From the NCBI GenBank assembly GCA_016861025.1, contig BOKO01000008.1, positions 185,331 to 249,330 on the forward strand: a DNA stretch of 64,000 bases. The letters run 5' to 3'. The notes under the pieces are model-generated. The model saw only the letters and a list, made by a program, of their open reading frames with translations. It was not told where the DNA came from and ran no database searches. The DNA comes from Chloroflexota bacterium. GTDB lineage: Bacteria > Chloroflexota > Anaerolineae > Caldilineales > Caldilineaceae. This document shows positions 56,897 to 64,000 of this stretch, piece by piece (the first letter of the stretch is position 1; every line of letters starts with the position of its first letter). The position numbers were made by a program, and so were the translations under genes.

Positions 56897-57313
56897 ATGA
56901 CGACATCGAACCCGCGCCATCAATCGTCGAGCGAACAGGAGCGCCGTCGCAACCCGCGCTTTCTGATCGTGCTCTTTGTGCTTCTGTGCGGATTGTTCGT
57001 GGCAGGCTATATGGAACGCCTGACCTTGCTGGAAAGTATGCGTCAGCAGGTGGCGGAAATGTCGAAGCAAGTGGTTGCCAGCTATCAACGTCAGGCGGAG
57101 TTGTTGGAAGAACAGAGCCGTGTACAAGACCCCGCTTATCTTGCGTTGCGCGCACGCGATGATATTGGTCTGGCGCCCGAAGGTGAGTTGATGGTGGTGA
57201 TCTATGATGGAAAACCACAGCCTTCTGAAACGCCGACGGCTTCGCCCACCACTGAGCGCGCCTCGACGCCAAAACCACCCTGGCGGCAGTGGTTGGAATT
57301 GATCTTTCCTTAA
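56897..57313 (+). CDS. DivIC/FtsB-like septum-formation protein
   Basis: The 138-residue protein begins MTTSNPRHQ at 56897. A longer frame from 56840 overlaps the likely promoter. A basic N-terminus leads to one membrane helix (FLIVLFVLLCGLFVAGY) and then a coiled coil (LLESMRQQVAEMSKQ and following). RVQDPAYLALRARDDIGLAP is a typical DivIC/FtsB C-terminal pattern with the conserved RDxxGLxxPGE-like ending. Such proteins link FtsL to FtsQ/DivIB in the divisome. A Pro/Thr-rich tail follows. The gene stands alone with its own promoter. Confidence 0.8.
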   Translation: MTTSNPRHQSSSEQERRRNPRFLIVLFVLLCGLFVAGYMERLTLLESMRQQVAEMSKQVVASYQRQAELLEEQSRVQDPAYLALRARDDIGLAPEGELMVVIYDGKPQPSETPTASPTTERASTPKPPWRQWLELIFP

Positions 57314-57512
57314 AAACTCTGTCGCTGCCACCTCTGCTCACAACCAATCCGTCGCAGGTCATCGCCTCCAGCATAACGACACGCTATGCCAGACCGAAGG
57401 CGATAATTTGCTTTGTCTCCCAGCCATGAAGTAGATCAACCATCAAATATGGTTGATGCACCCGGCAGGATCGGCTACAATAGAACGCGAAATCACCAGA
57501 TCGGGGGCTGCT

Positions 57513-58961
<1,449 letters not shown>

Positions 58962-58971
58962 GCAGACGATC

Positions 58972-60063
58972 ATGGCGACGATCACAGCGATAGCCCCACA
59001 AACCAACGCCGACGTGCAGGAAGCTGTCTGCGCTAATCCGCAACTCGTGGTGCGTGGCGGCGGGACAAAATCAGCGTTGTTGGCGGCGGATACAGATGCA
59101 GCGACGCTCGACATGCGGCAGTTGACCGGCATGATCGAATATGCACCGGGCGAGTTCGTGTTTACGGCGCGCGCGGGCACGACCTTGCAGGAGGTGGCGG
59201 CGACGCTGGCGGAGCATGGCCAGTATCTGCCCTTTGACCCGCCGTTGGTCGAGCAAGGCGCTACACTTGGCGGGACGATTGCCGCCGGGCTGAGCGGTTC
59301 GGGGCGGCATCGCTACGGTGGCTTGCGCGATTTTCTGATCGGCGTGCGCTTTGTCGATGGGCAGGGGCGGCTTGTGCGCGGCGGCGGCAAGGTGGTCAAG
59401 AACGCGGCCGGTTTTGATCTGCCCAAGCTGATGGTCGGCAGCATCGGTCGCCTCGGCGTGATCGTCGAGGCCAGCTTCAAGGTCTTTCCGCAGCCGCCGG
59501 CGTTTGCGACGTTGCGGGCGCCGCAGCCTTCGCTCGACGCCGCGTTGACGACGATGGCGCGGCTCAACGGCTCGACCTTCGATATCGAGGCGCTCGATCT
59601 GTTGATCGAGGAAGGCGGATCGGTGCTCTACATCCGGCAAGGGGGGCTGGCGACGACGCTCGGTGCGCGCCAGGAAAGCCTGCGCGCGTGGCTGGGCGGC
59701 GGCGAGGCGCTGCCGGAAGCTGACGAAGCCGCGTTTTGGGCGGGCAGCCGCAGCATTGGCTGGGTTCCGGCGGGCTGGGCGCTGGTCAAAACGCCGGTGA
59801 CGCTGACTGCGATCCCGGTGCTGGAGCAGGTGTTGGCGGCGGGCGGCGCACAGCGGCGCTACATCGGCGGCGGCGCGCTGGCATGGATCGCCTGGCCCGG
59901 CGACCTGACGCAGCTTGACGCCTATCTGACGCAGTTACAACTGAGCGGGTTGGTGCTGCGCGGCGCGGCGACGTGGCCCTTTGTGGGCACACGCAGCGGC
60001 GCTTCGCTGGCGGCGCGCGTCAAGCGCGTACTCGATCCCGACAACCGCTTCCCAATTTTGTGA
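58972..60063 (+). CDS. glcE: Glycolate oxidase FAD-binding subunit GlcE
   Basis: The 363-residue protein has an FAD_binding_4 domain with VRGGGTKSALL and FTARAGTTLQEVAATLAEHG, then LGGTIAAGLSGSGRHRYGGL and GGKVVKNAAGFDLPKLMVGS. This matches GlcE, which has a shorter, partly degenerate version of the GlcD fold. Residues 230-360 are less conserved. It lies between glcD and glcF and probably forms the heterotrimer with both. The gap after GlcD is 10 nt, so the genes are translated together. Confidence 0.92.
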   Translation: MATITAIAPQTNADVQEAVCANPQLVVRGGGTKSALLAADTDAATLDMRQLTGMIEYAPGEFVFTARAGTTLQEVAATLAEHGQYLPFDPPLVEQGATLGGTIAAGLSGSGRHRYGGLRDFLIGVRFVDGQGRLVRGGGKVVKNAAGFDLPKLMVGSIGRLGVIVEASFKVFPQPPAFATLRAPQPSLDAALTTMARLNGSTFDIEALDLLIEEGGSVLYIRQGGLATTLGARQESLRAWLGGGEALPEADEAAFWAGSRSIGWVPAGWALVKTPVTLTAIPVLEQVLAAGGAQRRYIGGGALAWIAWPGDLTQLDAYLTQLQLSGLVLRGAATWPFVGTRSGASLAARVKRVLDPDNRFPIL

Positions 60064-60070
60064 GCGACCC

Positions 60071-61342
60071 ATGTTACACACGATTCCTGTAGAAACGCTC
60101 GGCGCACAGGGCGAGGCGATGGCGAAGGCGGTCGAAAGCTGCGTCCACTGCGGCTTCTGCCTGGCGACCTGTCCCACCTACCGCGTGTTGGGCGAGGAGA
60201 TGGACTCCCCGCGCGGGCGCATCTTTCTGATGAAGGAAGTGCTCGAAGGCGCCATGGCGACCGCCGACGCGCTGCCCTACATCGACCGCTGTCTTGGCTG
60301 CATGGCGTGCGTGACAGCGTGTCCCTCCGGCGTGGAGTATGGCCATCTGCTGACGCCCTTCCGTGCGCGTGCCGAGCAGGCGCGCAGCCGTGCACCGCTT
60401 AACCGCACGGTGCGCACGCTGGTCAAGGAGACGTTGCCCTATCCCGATCGCTTCCGGCTGGCGGTGCAGAGCGGGCGCGTCGGGCGGTGGATGCGCGCCA
60501 TGCTGCCCGGCGAGATCGGCGCCATGCTTGACCTGCTGCCAGAGATACTGCCTGCCGCGCCGCCGCTGCCTGAACTCTATCCGGCGCAGGGGACGCGGCG
60601 CGCACGCGTGGCGCTGCTGGCGGGCTGTGTGCAGCAGGTGCTGGCGCCGCAGATCAACTGGGCGACGCTACGCGTGCTGGCGCGCAATGGCGTCGAAACG
60701 GTGATCCCGCGCGGGCAGGGCTGTTGTGGTTCACTGTCGCTGCACATCGGCGAGGCGGCGCAGGCGCGTGACCTGGCGCGGCGCAACCTGGCGGCGTTCC
60801 CTGCCGATGTCGATGCCATCATCACCAACGCGGCGGGCTGCGGGTCAGGGATGCACGAGTATCCGCTGCTCTTTGCGGGCGAGGCGGAGGCAGCGCAGGC
60901 GGAGCTGTTCAGCAAACGCGTGCGCGATATCAGCGTCTTTCTCGACGAACTGGGCATCGTCGCACCGCCGCCGCTTGCACAACCGTTCACGGCGGCGTAT
61001 CATGACGCCTGTCATCTGTCGCATGCGCAGCGGGTCACTGCGCCGCCGCGCCGCCTGTTGAGCCAGATTCCCAACCTGCGTCTGGTCGAGATTCCCGAAG
61101 CTGAGTTGTGCTGCGGGTCGGCAGGCACGTACAATCTGGAACAACCGGAGCTGGCGCGTGCCATCGGCGAACGCAAGGCGCGCAACATCGTCAGCACCGG
61201 CGCCGAGGCAGTGATTACTGGCAACATCGGCTGTATGAATCAAATCAGGACGCACCTGGAATTGCTGAACCGGCCGCTGCCGCTGTGGCATACGGTCGAG
61301 GTGTTGGATTGGGCGTATTTGGGGAAGAGGTTAGGGGATTGA
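60071..61342 (+). CDS. glcF: Glycolate oxidase iron-sulfur subunit GlcF
   Basis: The start at 60071 gives 423 residues (a longer frame from 59981 overlaps glcE). Two 4Fe-4S sets are seen: C24, C27, C30, C34 in ESCVHCGFCLATCP, and C74, C77, C80, C84 in CLGCMACVTACPSG. Two CCG domains follow (GCCGSLSLHIGEAAQ and ELCCGSAGTYNLEQPEL). It carries electrons from the flavin subunits to the quinone pool. The last five residues KRLGD and stop codon lie at the edge of a word-repeat palindrome, so the native C-terminus may have been replaced. Confidence 0.93.
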   Translation: MLHTIPVETLGAQGEAMAKAVESCVHCGFCLATCPTYRVLGEEMDSPRGRIFLMKEVLEGAMATADALPYIDRCLGCMACVTACPSGVEYGHLLTPFRARAEQARSRAPLNRTVRTLVKETLPYPDRFRLAVQSGRVGRWMRAMLPGEIGAMLDLLPEILPAAPPLPELYPAQGTRRARVALLAGCVQQVLAPQINWATLRVLARNGVETVIPRGQGCCGSLSLHIGEAAQARDLARRNLAAFPADVDAIITNAAGCGSGMHEYPLLFAGEAEAAQAELFSKRVRDISVFLDELGIVAPPPLAQPFTAAYHDACHLSHAQRVTAPPRRLLSQIPNLRLVEIPEAELCCGSAGTYNLEQPELARAIGERKARNIVSTGAEAVITGNIGCMNQIRTHLELLNRPLPLWHTVEVLDWAYLGKRLGD

Positions 61343-61430
61343 GAGATTGGAGATTGAGAGATTGGAGATTGGTCCCTTCGCTGAAAGGCTTAGTCGCACA
61401 ATCTCCTAATCTCCAATCTCCAATCTCTAC
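61331..61430. repeat. Word-repeat palindrome E
   Basis: The left arm (61331-61372) repeats GATTGAGAGATTGGAGATTG-type words; the right arm (61398-61429) repeats AATCTCC words. The central loop is CCCTTCGCTGAAAGGCTTAG. It begins inside the last codons of glcF and ends 16 nt before the DUF1257 start, so it separates two operons or forms a strong hairpin between them. Confidence 0.78.
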
Positions 61431-61445
61431 AAAAAGGGAGCCATT

Positions 61446-61820
61446 ATGTCGAAATTCGTGCGCGTCAAGACCGAACTGCATGAGCTTGGGTTGATTAAGC
61501 GGGCGCTGGATGACCTGAAGCTGGAGTATCGTGAGAATCAGCGCTACACGCATAGTTGGAGCGGCTTTGCGGGCGAGGCGCCGCTGGTGGTGCAGGCGAA
61601 GGGGGCAAAGTTCGCCTTCCGCCCGACCGAGAGCGGCGCGTATGAAGCCATCGGCGACGACATGCAGATGGCGACGATCCGCACGCAGGTCGACGCCATC
61701 CAGCAGCGCTACGCCTATCACAAGGTGCGGGAAGAGGTCGAAGCGGCTGGCTTTGCGCTAGTCGAGGAACAGACGGGGCGCGACCGCGTGATCCGCATGA
61801 CCGTGCGCCGCTGGGCGTAG
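61446..61820 (+). CDS. DUF1257 protein (Ycf35-like)
   Basis: The 124-residue protein matches the DUF1257 family known from cyanobacteria and plastids as Ycf35. FVRVKTELHELGLIKRALDD opens it, and QRYAYHKVREEVEAAGFALV lies near the C-terminus. No catalytic residue is obvious and no membrane helix is present. AAGGGAG precedes the ATG. The family often lies beside DUF2997 and ferredoxin or ATPase genes. Here it starts a four-gene operon with DUF2997. The function is unknown. Confidence 0.85.
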   Translation: MSKFVRVKTELHELGLIKRALDDLKLEYRENQRYTHSWSGFAGEAPLVVQAKGAKFAFRPTESGAYEAIGDDMQMATIRTQVDAIQQRYAYHKVREEVEAAGFALVEEQTGRDRVIRMTVRRWA

Positions 61821-61830
61821 AGGGGACGCC

Positions 61831-62022
61831 ATGCAGAACCAGGAAATCGAAATCTCGATCTTGCCGGACGGGCGGGTGGAGTACACGATCAAGGGCGTCA
61901 AGGGCGCGGCGTGCGAGAGCATCAGCGCGCTGCTGGAGCAGCTTGGCAAGGTCGAGACCGCTGAGCGCACCGGCGAATATTACGAGGACGAGACGCGCGT
62001 CGATGTCACCGTCGCCGGCTGA
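61831..62022 (+). CDS. DUF2997 protein
   Basis: The 63-residue protein has the DUF2997 pattern EIEISILPDGRVEYTIKGVK followed by a short helix CESISALLEQLG and an acidic C-terminus. This family normally sits beside DUF1257. The gap to it is 10 nt and the gap to the next gene is 4 nt. It is likely a small beta-hairpin-helix protein that binds a partner, perhaps DUF1257. No known reaction is assigned. Confidence 0.85.
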   Translation: MQNQEIEISILPDGRVEYTIKGVKGAACESISALLEQLGKVETAERTGEYYEDETRVDVTVAG

Positions 62023-62026
62023 TGCG

Positions 62027-62293
62027 ATGCAGGCTGATTTGACACAGCGGCGCGGGGACGTCGAGAACACGCAGCGCGAGGAAAAAATCTGCGTCGATCC
62101 GCCGCATCTACACAATCCGCGTTCCATCAAAGCCGCCGACGCCTGGCCCGTGGAGACCGACATTTACATTTTGCCCGATGGCCGCGTGGTCGTCGCCGAT
62201 TTGCCGGCTGAGCTGGCAGGTGCGCTGGCGCGGCTCGGCATTGTTGAACCTTGCGAGATTGCTGACCATGACCGCACTGATTCCGCTGCTTGA
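62027..62293 (+). CDS. Small protein with DUF2997-like ILPDGRV motif
   Basis: The start at 62027 gives 88 residues. A longer frame from 61943 overlaps DUF2997 out of frame. The protein has a polar N-terminus with two cysteine-free blocks and then DIYILPDGRVVVADLPAELA, which repeats the ILPDGRV motif of the DUF2997 protein directly upstream, followed by a short helix ending near LARLG. The shared motif suggests a paralog or a domain that joins the same complex. Its 3' end overlaps the start of the next gene by 26 nt. No database family comes to mind. Confidence 0.65.
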   Translation: MQADLTQRRGDVENTQREEKICVDPPHLHNPRSIKAADAWPVETDIYILPDGRVVVADLPAELAGALARLGIVEPCEIADHDRTDSAA

Positions 62294-63035
62294 CTCATCC
62301 AGCCAGAAACGACCGCAGATTTTGCAACTTTATCAAAACCTTGAACTGTTCAGCGAGGGGACGCCGCCCACCAACAGTCTCTTCGTGTTGGGGCAGGGCA
62401 TCGACGCGGCAGGACGTGCGCGCAAGCAATTGTTGATCGTCGACCCGCCCGCGGACGCCGCCGAACGGTTCCGGCTGGAGGAGGATGTGGCGACGCTCTA
62501 CACCGGCGAGCGACCGCGCGCGCCACTGCCACAGGTCGAGTTGATTGCGGGCGGCGTGGCGCATCTGCGCGTGGGCGACCATTTTCTCGACGTGTACGTG
62601 CAAAAGGCGGGTGTGATCGTCTATCTGCCGGCGGTGGGCGTCGTGTTGAGCGGTGACTACGGCAGCGACGCGCTTCCGCCACGCATCGTGCCTGGCTCGG
62701 ACGGGGGCGATGAACTGGAGACGCTGCGGCTGTTGGCGCGGCTGATCAAGCATGATAACTTCCAGCTTTGTGTGCCGCACGTCGGTTCGACCGTCAAGGA
62801 AAAACCCAAAGTCATGGAGCGTCTGGCGGCTGATGTCGCCTATCTGCACGGCTTGCGCCGCGTCGTGCCGGGGCTGTTGCAGCGCGGCGAACCGCTGGAA
62901 ACCATCGAACGCATCGCCGATTCGTTGCTGCCCGCCGATCGTCAATCCGAAGCCGCGCAGGCTGTCCACGCAGCCAACCTCAGCGCGCTGACGGGAATTG
63001 TGGAAGAGGAGACTTGGAACTCACCTTTCGTGTAG
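62268..63035 (+). CDS. Degenerate metallo-beta-lactamase-fold-like protein
   Basis: The start at 62268 gives 255 residues. The N-terminal 30 residues of a longer frame are shadow of the upstream gene. The order of beta-strand-like segments, ending with GVVLSGDYGSD and CVPHVGSTVKEKP, recalls the VLFTGD and PGHG regions of MBL-fold proteins. The HxHxDH zinc motif is absent, so hydrolase activity is unlikely as such. The last 70 residues are helical. It is the last gene of the DUF1257-DUF2997 operon. The match is remote and should be regarded as a hypothesis. Confidence 0.55.
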   Translation: MTALIPLLDSSSQKRPQILQLYQNLELFSEGTPPTNSLFVLGQGIDAAGRARKQLLIVDPPADAAERFRLEEDVATLYTGERPRAPLPQVELIAGGVAHLRVGDHFLDVYVQKAGVIVYLPAVGVVLSGDYGSDALPPRIVPGSDGGDELETLRLLARLIKHDNFQLCVPHVGSTVKEKPKVMERLAADVAYLHGLRRVVPGLLQRGEPLETIERIADSLLPADRQSEAAQAVHAANLSALTGIVEEETWNSPFV

Positions 63036-63062
63036 AAAACAGGGCCAAAAGTCGAATTCTGC

Positions 63063-63220
63063 GTGATAGTAGCGCCTAGACGCCGAACATTTAGCGCTGA
63101 GTACAAGTTGAGCATCCTGACGGAGGCAGACCGTTGCCGCAAACCGAGCGCCATTGGTGCGTTGCTCAGGCGAGAGGTCTGTATTCGTCCCACCTGACCA
63201 AGTGGCGGCGCCAACGGCTT
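63063..63220 (+). pseudogene. IS3-type transposase (OrfA) remnant, frameshifted
   Basis: Translation in one frame gives RRRTFSAEYKLSILTEADRC and RKPSAIGALLRRE, the HTH of IS3-family OrfA. The frame then breaks at about 63176 by loss of one G, and the next frame continues with LYSSHLTKWRRQR. The rest of the transposase is missing. It marks the start of a 600-nt stretch of gene debris. No inverted repeat ends could be found. Confidence 0.75.
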
Positions 63221-63327
63221 TCACGTAATTCAAAATCAACCACTCCCTCTGCATCTACATCTACATCTGCCATACCTTGGGCTCCTGGTTGCCGATTGCA
63301 CCACTGTTGGCAGGGGAGAGACAAGAT

Positions 63328-63602
63328 GCATGATGAGTGTAGGTCAAGCGCATTGCCCGCCTCCGGTGCGAGCGTATCCGGCGAGAGGAAGTGGCCCAGC
63401 GCCGGGTTGTACCAACGGGCGTTGTGGTGGTAGAGTCCGAGGCTTGCTTCCTCCCGCTGGCCGGTGAAACGAGCGCTCGTCGGCGTCGTGCCCGACGGCC
63501 GTTGTAGACGAAGCTGGTGCTCGCCGCCCCGCTTATGCTCGCCGCTCTGCCTACGCTCGCCAGCCAGTTCTCGGCGTCAGGAACGAAACTCAGCGTCTGC
63601 AT
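63328..63602 (-). pseudogene. RHS-repeat-associated core remnant
   Basis: On the minus strand 63328-63480 translates to FTGQREEASLGLYHHNARWY, PALGHFLSPDTLAP and EAGNALDLHS, a clear RHS-core C-terminal block. Upstream (63500-63602) a second frame has TLSFVPDAENWLASV and STSFVYNG, matching the RHS YDAENRL and FVYDG blocks. Frames shift between the blocks and no full gene exists, so it is a decayed piece of a polymorphic toxin-type or cell-surface RHS protein. Confidence 0.75.
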
Positions 63603-63647
63603 GACAGCAATACGGCGCCAGATGGTGATGACGTTTGAGGGTGACTG

Positions 63648-64000
63648 TTACGATTGGGCGTCTTCCAGATCGCTGGGGTCGACAAGCTGTGAGAGTTCTT
63701 CTTTCAGGCGCTGAAATTTTTCCGGTGTGATCCCAGTCGCCCTGGTGATCAGCGACCAGTCAGCGCCAACTGACAGCAGGCTCTCAATCGTCTCGACTTT
63801 GCCTTTGATTTCGCCCTTCTGTAGACCTTCCTGTCGTCCTTCTTGGCGTCCTTCCTGTCGCAATTCCTCTGCATAGGTCAACATATCGCCTCCTGTCTCC
63901 GGTGCGTACTGCCGCACCTGCGCCGCAAACTCGTTCACCACTCTGCGCTCCTGCGTCGCCGCCAGATAGAGCACGAACACAGCCACATAGTTGACGCCGC
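63648..64000 (-). CDS. Rpn/PD-(D/E)XK-type nuclease family protein, partial
   Basis: The frame is open to the right edge and ends with stop at 63648. About 117 residues are visible. The start lies outside the window. NYVAVFVLYLAATQERRVVN at the N-terminal side is followed by MLTYAEELRQEGRQEGRQEG, an Arg/Glu/Gly helix repeat typical of the C-terminal part of Rpn-like recombination-promoting nuclease/transposase proteins. The catalytic PD-(D/E)XK core would lie beyond the edge. Role and activity are unknown. The adjacent IS and RHS debris supports a mobile-element environment. Confidence 0.7.
   Translation of the reverse strand, partial: GVNYVAVFVLYLAATQERRVVNEFAAQVRQYAPETGGDMLTYAEELRQEGRQEGRQEGLQKGEIKGKVETIESLLSVGADWSLITRATGITPEKFQRLKEELSQLVDPSDLEDAQS

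Overview
The window looks like a chromosomal segment of a Chloroflexota bacterium, probably from the Anaerolineae/Caldilineae side. This is an inference from moderately high GC, proline/threonine-rich linkers in secreted proteins, an LPXTG-anchored fasciclin protein, a DUF2079 membrane protein, a BMP-type nucleoside importer and a GlcDEF glycolate oxidase. No rRNA or other phylogenetic marker is present to prove it.

Positions 1-25,400 form one long leftward (minus-strand) cell-surface polysaccharide locus. It starts at the left edge with a partial LysE-family exporter. It holds glycosyltransferases of the GT2 and GT4 families, including a GT2-GT4 fusion, two GT-C-like integral membrane proteins, a split ABC exporter (Wzm-like permease and Wzt-like ATPase with a C-terminal cargo domain), a Wzx-like flippase and two methyltransferases. 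It also holds two paralogous secreted proteins with a clan GH-A look, an FG-GAP secreted protein and two small coiled-coil proteins that share an uncharacterised W/P/Q motif. Overlapping start and stop codons (ATGA, TAATG) tie many of these genes into operons.

Positions 25,400-34,200 carry a YdjM-like membrane hydrolase, a complete BMP/NupOPQ-type nucleoside ABC importer and a 974-residue three-fasciclin surface protein ending in an LPGTG sorting signal. Positions 34,400-44,400 are housekeeping and metabolic: tlyA, a UbiA-family prenyltransferase resembling decaprenyl-phosphate phosphoribosyltransferase, a PHP-Schlafen fusion, a DUF6391 protein, transketolase, an alpha/beta hydrolase, a 2-hydroxyacid dehydrogenase and L-2-hydroxyglutarate oxidase.

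From 44,500 to 63,000 the genes run rightward: a class III aminotransferase, a P2-type Ca2+ ATPase, a LacD-like aldolase, a HEAT protein, a double cyclophilin lipoprotein, a nucleotide-sugar operon (epimerase, DegT aminotransferase, DUF2079), an isolated tRNA-Leu(CAG) with clear promoter and terminator, a DivIC-like protein, glcDEF, and a small DUF1257-DUF2997-hypothetical-MBL-like operon. The right end (63,036-64,000) is a graveyard: an IS3-type transposase remnant, an RHS-core remnant and the C-terminal part of an Rpn/PD-(D/E)XK-type protein running off the edge.

The most unusual structure is a family of long imperfect palindromes built from repeated words (AATCTCC-type or TAGGGTTATGGGG-type). 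Four copies abut gene stop codons, and one sits in frame inside a membrane-protein gene.
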